The notes: generated by a model from the letters alone, not told the origin. Numbered from the stretch's first letter, positions 41,350 to 54,294 are shown. The stretch is 64,000 nt of DNA from Symsagittifera roscoffensis (GCF_963678635.1 NC_087064.1:8841671-8905670); one strand, 5' to 3'. Numbers and translations: made by a program.

Positions 41350-43410
41350 AAGACACTCCGGAGGGTTACTTCGGAGGGTTGTTAAGACACTTAGCCTACT
41401 TCGGAGGGTACCTTAATCACCCAAGTCACTTCGGAGGGTCCCCCTAAATTTACTAAGGAGGGTCAATAAGATGCTTAATATGCTCCGGAGGGTTACTTCG
41501 GAGGGTACCTCCAAAATTTTCAAATTTCTGAGCCTCACTCAGAAGGGCCTTCATTAACTTCAGGAAGCGTCAAAACAAGCTTAATTCTCTATGGGAGGGC
41601 TGTCTCAACTTCTTTGGATAACCTCGTGGAAATTTTCCACTAAGGAGGGTTGCTAAGGACCTTAGCTGACTCCAGAGGGTTACCTCGGAGGGTTCCCCAA
41701 AAATCAAGAAAAAAGGTTATGTTACCGCAATAAAGTCTCCAAAAGCGGTCTACCTGACTTAAAACTAGGTTGGCTGACACGGTCAACCTTCCCAGTTGGA
41801 TAAAAAGGTGTTTTGATAAAATTTTCCGCCGCTCGGAGGGTTACCTGTAATTTGGACCCTCCGAACCAACAAATTCTAAAATTTTTCTTTTCCGAGATTA
41901 TCAACCCAAAAACGGTTGCGGTCCGAAAAAGTGGTCCAAAACGTCGACTTATGGTACCAAAATTACCCCGATCGGATGACTAGTCTTTGAGAAATTGCCA
42001 AAAACGTGTTTGTCCAAATGGCCTGTTTTCACCACCTATATAGGTTCTGAGAAACTTTTTCCGCAATTCCTATCGAAAGTGCCTACAAGTAGTTGAAACG
42101 AGCGTAGTAGCCCTGTACGGCACTGGAACATTGCAAAAAACCGGATCAAAGTTGGTTTGGAGACAAAAATTTGGCCAATAACTATCAAATTTGGACCCTC
42201 CGGTTCCTTCCTTTTCCAATCCTTAAGTCGTTAGCTCTATCCAAGGAGCCAATCGGAGGGTTACTCAAGAATTTCTCTAGTAACCGAGCACGTTATGCTA
42301 GCACGCTCCTAACGCAAAAAATTTTATTGCTCTAACTCTAAAAACTCAAAAACTCGATCCCCAAAACAGATTGACAAAATTCAGAAAATTATCGAAATTT
42401 TGACCGAAAAATTTTGGTTTTTTCCAACTTCTACTGAGTCTTTTCTCACGCGGTTTCTTTAGTTAGGGGGATCGAACTACGTAGCTACTCCCTATATAAA
42501 AGCTTTTTGTTGTTCGGAAAAGCTCGGATATCCAAAAATATGGGGGTCTACAGTTTGATCGGAAATCGATGATTTTCGACAAAATTGGGTGTTTTTTGGG
42601 TCTAATTGAGGAGATAAGTAATATGTAATAAGGATGATAACCTATTAGTAGTCGTTAATGAATAGTACTATACCCTCCTTTGCACCAAAATACCCGAATT
42701 AAGACCCTTAACTTGGAAATTTGTAATCGATGGAGGGTACAATCGGACCGCGCCAATCGTGCCCCCCACCACTTAAGTTTTAATGAAATAGTACCCGAAC
42801 GATACTAAAATTGCTTCAACGATACCCAACAGTCGTTGCGGATGTTGTCCCTGATGTCCCTGTTGAGTGTGGAACCCGTTGATCAGCTTGCCACTCTACC
42901 CTCCGGTCACCGGCAAAATCACCATTAACGTGCTTAAACACTCAAATTACACTCGAGGGAGGGTATCCAACCCTTCACCAAAACACACAATCTTTCTATC
43001 AGAAACGATATAAATCAATCTGAAACAACAACAAATAGGAAGGTCAGATCACATCTCGTCCGGAAATAACATATAAACTGTCACTTTATGTTTTTACTGT
43101 TTTTGGTCTTTTTTGGATTTTTTTACTGTTTTTTGTACTTTTTTGTTTTCAAATCAATTTATTTTTGGCTTTTTCTTGGTTATACACTATTTTTGTTTGA
43201 TTTTACGCTTTATCTTTAATTGTTTTTGTTCCTGGGACCTCAGAACAAGCGGGCTCTAGATTTCCCACCTAACCCTCCGGCCCCCGGAATTTTCGGAGTT
43301 AACTAAGTTAAAAAGCTAAATAGCACTGGACGGAGGGTACGCACCTTCCCCCCAGTACAATAACGGTCATTAAGGCCTCTACCTCGGGCTTACGCCGGGA
43401 GCGGAGGGTT
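41350..43410 (-). promoter_or_regulatory. Clustered CGGAGGGT motif array in the leader of the nested element
   Basis: Exact CGGAGGGT or its complement begins at 41359, 41372, 41402, 41432, 41486, 41499, 41686, 41834, 41856, 42195, 42254, 42898, 43272, 43331 and 43402 (15 copies). Close variants lie at 41455, 41643, 41673, 42672, 42731 and 42957. Chance would give about 0.06 exact copies in this length. Spacing is irregular and both orientations occur, so it is not a simple tandem repeat. The arrangement suggests binding sites for a zinc-finger-type protein. Confidence 0.7.
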
Positions 43411-43457
43411 CGTCGCTGAAACGCTTGCTGATCATGATGGTCTTATGCCTTTGACAG

Positions 43458-43475
43458 GCCCACCCAGGAGCGCCA
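43458..43475 (-). promoter_or_regulatory. Primer-binding site of the nested element, probably tRNA-Asn
   Basis: On the minus strand TGGCGCTCCTGGGTGGGC starts 12 bp inside the 5' LTR. Its complement ends CCACCCAGGAGCGCCA, like the 3' end of metazoan tRNA-Asn plus CCA. The tRNA identity is from memory and should be treated as likely, not proven. Confidence 0.55.
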
Positions 43476-43487
43476 TAAAAACGTCTA

Positions 43488-44369
43488 TGTAACATTCGCC
43501 CAAATACTACACAGTGACGGAGCGTAGAAAAAGTACCTATTAACGCTGGCAGGCGTCAGTTACTTTAATTCTACTCGTTTTTCACCGTCTCGACCTTGCC
43601 AGTTGATTTTCTGGTCTGTCTAGGGCTAAGTAAAAAGTTACCATTTTTAGGCCATCAGTCAAACGACTTTTGATCAGCTTTCGTTTACATGCGAACACAA
43701 CCACATAGCTGAGTCTCGGATCCTCAGACTACGTGATTGTCATTAAAAACACGGCTCGAACAACCTATTTTAACATATTTTTGTTTGACAGTTCTATATT
43801 AAATCCATTGGAGATGGATTGACCCTTTCCTCTTTCTAGCTACTCATATTCTAAAATATCAAGTTACACCGGTGTTAAATTAAAGTTTCACGAGATCCAG
43901 GTAGCTATATAGTTAGTTTTATACAGTCCCTTCACATAAACAGTCTCTGGGGGACCAAGCCTCCGCTCCCGTAATATTCCAGCGATAACGCTCTTATCTC
44001 TCCTAATTTGCGTCCCGGGAGGGTTCCGTGGAATACTCCTTCCCCACTGAAGCTTCCTTCTCCACAAGTATCCGCTGACAAGTGTCTTATCGTGCATTGT
44101 TGCCACGATAAGAGGCTTCGTATTTTCCGTCTCTTGTACGACTGTTTTTCACAATATTTGTCGTTGTTCTGATTTTCTCAGCTTTTTTGGTCAAAATGGC
44201 CGTTTTTGGTATTTCTGAGAAATATTAACTTGAAAATCGAAATTTTAAAAATAGAAAATTTCAGAATACTTCGACCCTCCTTTCAAGCACTTTTTTGCTG
44301 TTAAGGCCTTTTCTCTCTGATTCGTGCTTCGTCGGAAGGTTGCGCTGTGCCATCTGGCAGAATGGCACA
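43488..44369 (-). repeat. 5' LTR of the nested element (right copy)
   Basis: 882 bp, the partner of 23373-24255. Differences seen include a one-base deletion near 43547 and substitutions near 43556-43565, 43790-43800, 43890-43920 and 44065-44200. Confidence 0.92.
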
Positions 44370-44372
44370 CAT

Positions 44373-45690
44373 TAACAACCAAATTAATTCACGCTTTACA
44401 CCAGCCACAGATTTAAAAATTGGAACATTTGTTTTAATACCTAACTTCAATACACAAAAAGGAATCTCTAAAAAATTACAAACACTTCGAAAAGGACCAT
44501 ACCAAATAACTGCCAAACCCACTGACGTAACGTATAAACTCACAGATTCAACCAAAAAAGAAATTGTTCAACATCGTAACAATTTGTTACCTTACTACCC
44601 GAAAGAATACGCATTACGCGAATTAATTCAATTATATTCTTTTACAGGTTTAAAAGTTGTTCAAAATCATACAGACAAAGAAACAAATGAACAAGACAAC
44701 GTTCATCATGAAAAACAAAATCAAAAACAAACCACAAATCAGAACAATACAAAAACGCCAGACCCAAAAATATCTAAAAAAGAAAGAAAAAACAGAAAAA
44801 TGATAGATAAAATTTTACCACAAGAACAAGTAGAAAAATTAGAACACAGAGAATCATCACGACTTAAAAATCAACCACGTAAAAATTACAAAACATTCAT
44901 CCCACAATCTAAAATATTAAAGAAAGTTGAATTTCAAAAACAACTTTGATTGTAAAAATTAATAATTTTTACACTTCTAAATCAGTTTGAACTTTCATAT
45001 TTTCGAGATAACATGCTGAAGCATACGCAACAATTTTAGTTTAGATTCAGCCAATAGAAATTACCCAAATCCGTCAGCTTCTATATCTCTAACTCCAACC
45101 TATTAGCCGATAGATATTAAACTCCAGGCATATCTATAACTATAACTTTACAAACTCCAGGTCAAAAATAAGCAACCCGCTAAAATTTGACAACTAAAAT
45201 AAATACCACCATAATATTACAACCCTCCCCTATCTAATAACGCAAAGATCAACAATATTTTCCCAACTCAGACCTCAAAAACCCTCTAACCAAAAATGGC
45301 GAATTAGCCTAAAGTCAAAAAGGACCATAATCATTTGGCCTAAAGTACAAATATTTCAAAAATACCCCAGATTATCAACCAAATAAAAACAAAGTTAAGA
45401 AGACCTCCTGAAAACCATAAAATTAGCCCCCAACAATTTTTCACAAAACTCAACTCACTTGTCAAAAAACCAATAAATAATCCGACCACACTTGAATCTC
45501 GCCCCAAACAAAACAAAAATTCGACGAACGAATCATTTCTTAAATGCTTTTCTCTCAAACAGTCAATATCTTAAAAAATACAATCTTCAATCTTCTCATA
45601 AAGTTTTTCACTCTTTTTAAACTTTCGCTAATATTTTTTATTGATACTTTTGAAGCTTTAATAATCAATCTAATAATTTTTTGCAACATA
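44373..45690 (+). repeat. Remainder of triplication unit B after the nested insertion
   Basis: Resumes exactly where 23372 left off. It includes the integrase end (GTFVLIPNFNTQKGI, then LRKGPYQITAKPTDVTYKL, the GPY module) and the Lys/Gln-rich tail to 44949, the best preserved of the three. Non-coding DNA and the beginning of a hydrophobic ORF follow. Confidence 0.8.
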
Positions 45691-47535
45691 GGATAGCAAA
45701 ATTCGGATTACCCGAAGTCCTAGTTACAGACAACGGTACAGAATTTTTAAATAATGAAATAATCACACTATGCCACTTATACAACATCAAACATAAACCA
45801 CGTACATCTCATGCACCTTGGACAAACGGTTTAGTCGAAGGTATGAACCGCTCACTACAAGATTATCTCAGATGTATCATTAATGGAAATGAAACACGAT
45901 ACACAGAATGGTCAGCAGATGTAAAATTTATTCCCTTATCATATAATTCACAAATTACGACAACTTTAGGAATGTCACCATATGAAATGGTTTTTAATCA
46001 AAAGCCACGAAAACCAATTATGTTTACAGCAAATGCACATAAAAATGCAACCAAACAAAGATTCAATTTGTTATAACCTACCTACACACACACATGATGA
46101 AGATCACTTTCATCATCAACAAATTCTTAAATTAGCCTCCGGCACACATACCGAATGGATATTAAATAGAGATAAAAACACAATGAAATGTACCAAAAAG
46201 TAACAAAGAAATTGTTACAAAGGCAAAACATTAACAACCAAATTAATTCACGCTTTACACCAGCCACAGATTTAAAATTTGGAGCATTTGTTTTAATACC
46301 TAACTTTAATACACAATAAGTAATCTCTACAAAATTACAACCACTTCGAAAAGGACCATACCAAATAATTGCCAAACCCACTGACGTAACGTATAAACTC
46401 ACAGATTCAACCAAAAAAGAAATTGTTCAACATCGTAACAATTTGTTACCTTACTACCCGAAAGAATACGCATTACGCGAATTAACTCAATTATATTCTT
46501 TTACAGGTTTAAAAACTGTTCAAAATCATACAGACAAAGAAACAAATGAACAAGACAACGTTCATCATGAAAAACAAACCACAAATCAGAACAATACAAA
46601 AACGCCAGACCCAAAAATATCTCAAAAAGAAAGAAAAAACAGAAAAATGATAGATAAAATTTTACCACAAGAACAAGTAGAAAAATCAGAACACAGAGAA
46701 TCATCACGACTTAAAAATCAACCACGTAAAAATTACAAAACATTCATCCCACAATCTAAAATATTAAAGAAAGTTGAATTTCGACAACTTTGATTGTAAA
46801 AATTAATAATTTTTACACTTCTAAATCAATTTGAACTTTCATATTTTCGAGATAACATGCTGAAGCATACGCAACAATTTTAGTTCAGATTCAGCCAATA
46901 GGATTCACCCAAATCCGTCAGCTTCTATATCTCTAACACCAACCTATTAGCCGATAGATATTAAACTCCAGGCATATCTATAACTATAACTTTACAACCT
47001 CCAGGTCAAAAATAAGCAACCCGCTAAAATTTGACAACTAAAATAAATACCACCATAATATTACAACCCTCCCCTATCTAATAACGCAAAGATCAACAAT
47101 ATTTTCCCAACTCAGACCTCAAAAACCCTCTAACCAAAAATGGCGAATTAGCCTAAAGTCAAAAAGGACCATAATCATTTGGCCTAAAGTACAAATATTT
47201 CAAAAATACCCCAAATTATCAACCAAATAAAAACAAAGTTAAGAAGACCTCCCAAAAACCATAAAATTAGCCCCCAACAATTTTTCACAAAACTCAACCC
47301 ACTTGTCAAAAAACCAATAAATTATCCGACCACACTTGAATCTCGCCCCAAACAACCAAAAATATTCGACGAACGAATCATTTCTTATATGCTTTTCTCT
47401 CAAACAGTCAATATCTTAAAAAATACAATCTTCAATCTTCTCATAAAATTTTTCATTCTTTTTAAACTTTCGCTAATATTTTTTATTGATACTTTTGAAG
47501 CTTTAATAATCATTCTAATAATTTTTTGCAACATT
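45691..47535 (+). repeat. Tandem triplication unit C
   Basis: The third copy. It carries an open integrase core fragment (45681-46076; VTDNGTEFLN and TNGLVEGMNRSLQ), a damaged GPY region (46127-46414) and the C-terminal tail 46443-46793. Its end (TTTTTTGCAACAT, ~47534) runs into unique sequence, which marks the true downstream flank of the duplicated segment. Confidence 0.85.
46794..47388 (+). other. Non-coding interval between integrase tail and env region
   Basis: About 600 bp with no open frame; present in all three units (22095-22680 and 44950-45544 are the counterparts). It could hold splice signals for env expression, but none is obvious. Confidence 0.4.
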
Positions 47536-47853
47536 TTTTTAAATTTCCACTCCCTATTCGAAATATATATCCAACTTTCCCAAATCATTGACCACATTCA
47601 CAGGTACGATAATTCAAAGTCTATTTAAATGATACGAACAATTTTTAGTAGAACAGATATTTTTTTACTATTTGTAATTTTTATCGCATTTTTATCATCC
47701 CTAATCAAGACAATGTGCAAATGTGTAAAAAAGGCAATAATCACATTCGCCTTAGCAACAAAACTTTTAATTTTTTTCATCGAAGAATACTACAACAAAC
47801 ATAAATCTTCCCACAAGAAAAAATTTAATTGGAGACATTTCCAAAACTGCTAA
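47389..47853 (+). CDS. Two small hydrophobic ORFs ahead of the env-like region
   Basis: 47389-47628 encodes 79 residues that are almost entirely Ile/Leu/Phe up to residue ~52, i.e. one or two membrane segments. 47629-47853 starts immediately after (ATG directly behind the TAA) and encodes 74 residues with a membrane segment (FLLFVIFIAFLSSLI) and a Lys/His-rich end. They may be env signal/leader pieces or chance ORFs in AT-rich DNA. Truncated versions of the first occur at the ends of units A and B. Confidence 0.35.
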
Positions 47854-48956
47854 CCAACCACCACAACATCAGTCTTCACCGACATCCTCCCAAGAAAACC
47901 CAGTCATACCCACAACTACTCAAAACCCCAAAACATCAACACGAATTTCTTTCCAAGATAACCCGTACACTTTCGGTGAACGACACGCTCGCTTATCTGA
48001 ACCACTAGAACCAGCTCAGCGACAAGCACCCCTAAGTGAACCAATATATAATTTATACCCCCCATTACCACAAGACTTAATTAGAATAAGAAACATTAGT
48101 CAAGATCAAAATACAGTCGAAATAAATAGACAAATTATACATCCACGAAGAAATAGAAATTTTCAAACCCCCAGAGTTCATTTCGATGTACCCCAATCAC
48201 CTACACCAACTACTTCAGAAATTTTAAGTAGTACTTTACCAGAAACTCCACCACTTTTTTCACAACGCAGCACCTCAAGTATACCCTCAGATTACTTAGG
48301 TTCAACAGCCACATCTGAGTAAGTACGTGAAAATCCCTTTAACCCCCAATCCCACCGCACGACTACCATATTGGGCAACACACTCATATACACAAGGTGA
48401 AATAAACTTGGTAAATGACCCAATAGATATCTCTTCTGATACAACACTATCATCTTTACCAGAAACATTATCACTCCCGTCAACACCATCATTAAGTCAA
48501 ATATCACCGACACTTTTCCCTTTAAATTTTCCAAACAACCTCGACGCTAGATATCGAGAACAATCATCATCAAATATCCCTTTACGATTAGATTCGAACA
48601 CATTCGTAGCACCTCCCCCATTATTTGGACAGCATCAAGAAAGTTCCCGACTCCACAGTTGGGCACTCAATAGATTACAATATAGACAAGATATCCACGA
48701 AGATATTCGAGAACACAATATTCAAATACTTCAACAAAATAGTCTCCAATTAAAATTTGAAATCACGATCAAACTTAATAATATTGTTCAACACCCCTAC
48801 CCATTAAATCCACCAAATATAGCAGCTGAATTGCTACTACCACCATTTATCACCACTGAAGTAATATACAAATACGATAGATATACGAAAAACACAATTG
48901 GTTACATAACATTTTATAACCCATACTCAGGATTATCATACACCTGTATATTCTAA
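47840..48956 (+). pseudogene. Pro/Ser/Thr-rich protein ahead of the glycoprotein ORF, frameshifted
   Basis: A frame open from about 47,840 to 48,321 (Pro/Gln/Thr-rich, PETPPLFSQRSTSS near its end) is continued in another phase by 48327-48956 (SSLPETLSLPSTPSLSQ early, then a more ordered end, KFEITIKLNNIVQHPYPLNP). The similar style on both sides suggests one protein with a frame change near 48,320. Function unknown; it lies where an env surface part or accessory product would be. Confidence 0.4.
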
Positions 48957-49038
48957 AAATAATAACATTTCAACACATCCTTTTTTTAAAATTTTCCGAC
49001 CAAAACACAAATCCTTCTCCTCGCTAAGGACCCCAGGA

Positions 49039-52000
49039 TTTATTAGTAACACACTATGATTGTGAAGAAAACGAACAAAAAACACTACACAAATATGCAA
49101 TAAATCAAGTATCACAATGCGAAACAGAACCACAAGCTATAGAAACTACAAATCTAATATCAACATTGTACTCAAAAGCCCGAGCAACAACAGTCACAGG
49201 ATATAAATTTACAGCAACATTTTCCGAAAAGAAAGTGTATTGTTCACAAGTTTCCAACGGAAATAAGAACCGACTTGATCACGAATCATTTTACCAGAGT
49301 AATATTGAAAGACTTTTACACCTAAACCCCGACGATTGTAAAAACGAATTACTCAGACTAAATCTATCAAGAAATAAAAACACAGACAGAAAAATAGTAA
49401 TTTTTCAAGTCTTTACCGATTCTGTACATCAAGCAGAACTTGAACGATATCAAGGACATATTAAATTAGACAAAAAACATCCATATAACGGCGCACACGG
49501 AAGATTGACTTATGACATACACGATAAACACTGGATACCACACATTGGAACAAATGACCCTTCAAACTGCAAAGCAGACACAAAAAATAAAGGATATCAA
49601 GAAATAATGTTTTTTGATTGGAAAATACAACTCGAAAAAATACAACTCACACGAGGTTTAACTGATTACACCATGATCTATCAAGGAATCAGATTACCCT
49701 GCAAAAATGATCAAGGTTATTGTGACGCTACAACAAGGACCCAAGCAATTTTTTTTGACTACGAAGGAAACATTTTATGGTTTTATACTTGCACCAAAAA
49801 AGTATCACCATTATATGTTTTTGAAGACAAACGTTGTTACAAAAGAATCCCCATATTCTACAAAAATAAAGTACATTTTGTCGACACACTTTCAAGGCGA
49901 AAATATTTTTGGGCTACCGCAGTCCCATGTGGATCAGAAAATAGCCACAATGTCGTACAATTAAACCCTGACGAAGATAAATACTACCTACTTTCACCGT
50001 ATCCTACATTAATGCAACCACTCAAACATTTTTCACCCGAAAGCATCAGAGCTATCGCTCGTAATCCAAATATTGATTTACAATCAATTGGAATATATTC
50101 TAAATCTGATATACAACATCACATTAGAACACAACAGTTTCAGAAATTATTAACACAAATGGACACGATACAACGACAATCAATTGACCAGAATTTAAGA
50201 AAACTTGCCGAAACCGCAGGATTTGCAGACACTTATACACAAGACTACAGCGGATATTTTAAAGATATCAAAGACTTTATATATTTAAACGGTGAAAAAT
50301 ACAGACCACAGGACATTTCACCTATAAATATTTTCAGTTTTGTCACCCTAATGAACGACATTCTAGCTTTTCTAGGATGGCCCTATTACATCTTAGAAAA
50401 ATTAGCTATCTTATACGCCATGTTTAATTTTATAGGATTTCTCTTCTCACTGTTAAAAGGAATCTATAACAGATGCGCTATACACACACAAGTAAACCGA
50501 CAAGCAAGCGTAGCACGTATACTATTTGCAAGATTTTTTGGAATTTTTTCATCATCAATTAACAACATACTTCTAGATGCACAAATAAAAGAATATAATA
50601 AAAAAATATCCACAAGACCAAACACATATAACGAAGAACACAATAATGTAGATACAACACCTACAGCACCACAGATACCAACTCTACCACAAAACCATCC
50701 ATTATCATTAGTTCCCCGAAATTTTCGAAACCTAGCAATCACAAATAACCCAAACTTCAGACCAAATACAGCGCAAAGCCCTATTCAGCACATAATGACA
50801 AATCATTCACAAAATGATAATACATATGAACAAATAATAGAACAACCTCACACCACCACTTTTCAATTTCAAAATAATCATTTTGTAGCCCACGATGAGC
50901 CGACAACTTGGATCCCTCCATCGCTCAAATTCCCACCCAGCCAACCTACAAACTCAAATCCCAATAATCCCACTTTTTTGCTTTCCCACCACCCAATTTT
51001 CCAATTATTAATATATCATCAAGCACGAATTCTGATACTAACTCAGATATTTCAGTTTTTCGTACTATCTCACAATTTAATAATGCTAATGTAGAAACCC
51101 CCGACGAATTTGCAGAATCCGAACCATCTCCCTCTACCCATACCCAGACCAACTCCTCAGTTTTTTCGCAACCCCCCTTTCGACCCATCCAATCCACTCA
51201 TCCACTCCCATCCTTTTTCACTCCTGTTTATGCTTCCCAAGTAACCCCAACCTATTCTCCATTTCATTCCGACAGATCAAAAAATAACTCCCCAGATAAC
51301 ATCCAAATTTCCACAGAACTCGACAATTTTATAACTTTACAACAACAATTAATACACCCCAACACCCTTACAATACAGCAACTATCATCTACAATAACAT
51401 CCTCAAACCCACCAAATCCTACACCCTCTTCAGCTTACACTCCATCATTAGCACAATCAACCACATCCACCGAAACACCTACCAGTACTAACGGAGCTTA
51501 TCGCACTTTTAAACGAAAATTTCCAAATCACCCATTCCCAACCAAACCCGGAACAGCCAGCGAATATATAAATCACCCAGAACACACAAACACAAAAAAT
51601 TTTCTCGAAATCACATTACCCTCATTTCCACAATATACATTGAATACACCCATTATCGCTAATTTTGTTGATGAGCACGTTCTAATGCCAACACTCCATT
51701 GGACAGCTTATTATTATTATACTAACCCCCTCTGCCTACCATTAGCTAATACTACTGAAAGTATCGAGAAAAATAAAAACATGTTATATAGTCTAACCAC
51801 AACACTAACACCTCGACAATTTACTTATGTTGGATATAAAAAATTATTAAAAACATTCACCGCACCCCGAGCTAACAATTTTGCAATAGAATACTACGAT
51901 CATAATATCATCCGCCCTAAACACGATCAATTCTTAGATGAAGACCGCTTCGCAAACCCGCAGCAAACAGAAAAATTTTTCATCAAAACATCATACGTAT

Positions 52001-52638
52001 TTACACTTAATATTTTTGATAGAAAGCATGATCAAATTATTTCCGAATAATTAGTCGATATTCAAGCATATGAAAGCTTCTATGATAAATTTCAGTTATT
52101 TTCACTAAATTTTCACTTTCTTTCACCACAGGAACGCGATTTGCACTGTTCCCACGATCTTATGTTACGCACTAAACAAACGCACACATATACATATTAT
52201 CGTTTTATACAAAATCATTTTGATTTGCTCACTCCATCAAGACAACCTCACCATCGTTTTCAGTTTCTTAACTCAAAATACACGTCACCCTTTTTTCTAA
52301 ATTTTACATATTGCATTAAAGATACTAACCTATACGGCATCCTCCGCAACTATGACCTAGTTACCCAAATGTATATATTTTGTCCCATCACGAAGACATT
52401 CAACGCCGAAGAATCAAGACTCTTCCTTATCCCGCATGAATTTATCACACCTCTTGAAATACCCATATTAGAATTCATTCACAATACTAAATATAACCAT
52501 AAAATATATAATCTCATCCAAAACACACCTTACGAGTTTGCAGTAGGCACAGAAGAACTAAACACTATAAAGCCACTTCAACTGCTTTGGCCACTGCTAC
52601 AAACTAGAAACATCATACGCATACTAGCCAATTACTAA
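49039..52638 (+). pseudogene. Envelope-like glycoprotein with long cytoplasmic tail, frameshift and stop
   Basis: Open from about 49,039 to 51,094, then continued in another phase from about 50,970 to 52,638 with one TAA at 52048-52050. The ectodomain is Cys-containing with a distinctive block (CDATTRTQAIFFDY, WFYTCTKKVSPLYVF, RCYKRIPIFYKNKVHFVD, then VPCGSENSHN) that I recall from env-like proteins of invertebrate Ty3-type elements. A strong hydrophobic stretch at about 50,330-50,465 (DILAFLGWPYYILEKLAILY onward) is the probable membrane anchor. A very long Pro/Ser/Thr/Asn-rich tail and a more ordered C-terminal segment (51,640-52,638) follow. The frame change lies at a T6 run near 50,975. 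Family resemblance is from memory. Confidence 0.6.
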
Positions 52639-54294
52639 CAACATCGGACATGATTCACGACATCTTCCCCCACGGCTTTTTCCCAGAAGACTAAGGTAAT
52701 TATGAATTAAAATACTTTTAACTAATAAATTCAAATGTAAACTAACCATTTTTTTGATCAATGTTTGATTTATTCTTTTAGTCTTCACATCACAATCATC
52801 TACAAAACAGAAAAAGACAAATAAAAATACAATTTTGTTAAATTATATTCAAACTCCTTAATCTTTAGCACTAAATAATGTTGTAAAACTCATACCCGTT
52901 GTAGTAATTTCATTTATAAATTATTTCCCTCGAAGCAGTAAAATTAAGTACGATGAAAATTTATAATTTAAACTTCCCCAAAACGCAGTAAAATTCAAAT
53001 TCAATGCAATAAATTCATAAAATGAGAAAGCAGTACTAACCTTTTCAATATTTTCATTCATTCGCACAAGAATTCTATCCAAACTCGCACAGCTCACCCA
53101 CAAAGAATTGTTTAAATAATGATTTTATGTTTCAAGCTTTCACTATAAACAACTCTAACACACGATAACAAGTTTCAAACTTTCCTTTAACCCGGTTGGA
53201 ATAGAATTATATACTAAACCAATTTAACCAACGCAGCTTACTAAACACCACAAATCATAAAATAACAGCATGACTAAGAAAAGAAAACCAACGGTACCCA
53301 AACCGGATTAACCAAGCTTAACTTTGGATAAATTATTCTTTTGAAGACTATTATAAAGTCTACGAAAGAAATAATAAAACAAAAAAAAGTCGCAAGACAA
53401 ACCCATGCCAAAAACAATTTGATTTTTGAAAAAAGGACACAACCAAAGTAAGATAAGAAAGACCAACATAAAACCAACATAAAACGTTATCACAAAACAG
53501 GACCTCTCAAAGAAACAGCATGCAATCATACTCCCACTCCTGGCCTAACCCACTAGAGAAGGACGTCCTGAGCAAGCTCTATAGCCGGCCTAACCCACCG
53601 CGCTACATCCACGCTTTGTGACCACACTTCTATTTCTAATAAAAGGTACTCAAGGGTGAGTAACTCTTCCAAATAACTGAACTAAAACAAAACGCTTTTG
53701 TGAAAACGACTAACTAAGTTCATGATTAAAAAACCAAATTAACATAAATTTATAAAATGTAAATCATACTTTGCAGTATATAGATCATACACAACACCAA
53801 AGACGAACATCCACAGACTAGATGATCCCATCACACTCGCAAAAAAGAATGGCTAAAAACAACCGACATGCCGTCCACAATCACGACTCAAAGGATTTAG
53901 AGTACGACTTGACTTCGCAGAAAAGGACTTCATTGAACTGGACCAATGACCACCTCGATGCTCAAGTATACGTACAGATCCGAGTTACAAGGCATCCCTT
54001 CCAAACACGATCTTCACGCCATTCCCAGACGAGGCTACACACAAAACAGTCCTCTACTAATACAGAAACACCTGACATAGCAAACCATCTTGAAATCGAA
54101 TTGATTTCATTGGGGATCACAGTCGTTGTCGAATGACGAAACAATAACTTCCTATCCCTGATTCCAGCGTCCTGGAACGTTCTTCCTCAAGAGGAACCGG
54201 ATAAGAAAAGGATGTTCGCCAAATACCAACGGTCATCATCCATCCTTCAAATTGCTGAGAAGAAAGATAGTTCTAAAAAATCTCTGTAAACCCC
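52639..54294 (+). other. 3' untranslated region of the outer element
   Basis: About 1.65 kb. A 104-codon frame at 53822-54136 (basic, Ser/Thr/His-rich) is locally less AT-rich and might be an accessory ORF, but has no motif. GGCCTAACCCA occurs twice (about 53,541 and 53,587). Nothing else is supported. Confidence 0.4.

Larger units (their letters stand above)
23373..44369 (-). mobile_element. Nested 21.0-kb LTR retroelement with extra ORFs (macro-like, SGNH hydrolase, unknowns)
   Basis: Direct repeats of 883 and 882 bp (23373-24255 and 43488-44369), each starting TGT and ending ACA, bound the element. The empty site is preserved in units A and C (GCAAAACATTAACAACC), giving a 3-4 bp target duplication (CAT or ACAT). 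In minus-strand order: 5' LTR, tRNA primer site, 2.6-kb leader with a CGGAGGGT array, gag, protease, RT/RNase H, integrase (Ty3 order). Then follow macro-like, coiled-coil, SGNH and three unknown ORFs, and the 3' LTR. LTRs differ by about 14 substitutions and one indel by eye (~1.6%), so insertion is fairly recent. Composition is far less AT-rich than the host element. Single stops in several ORFs suggest it is now defective. Confidence 0.92.
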
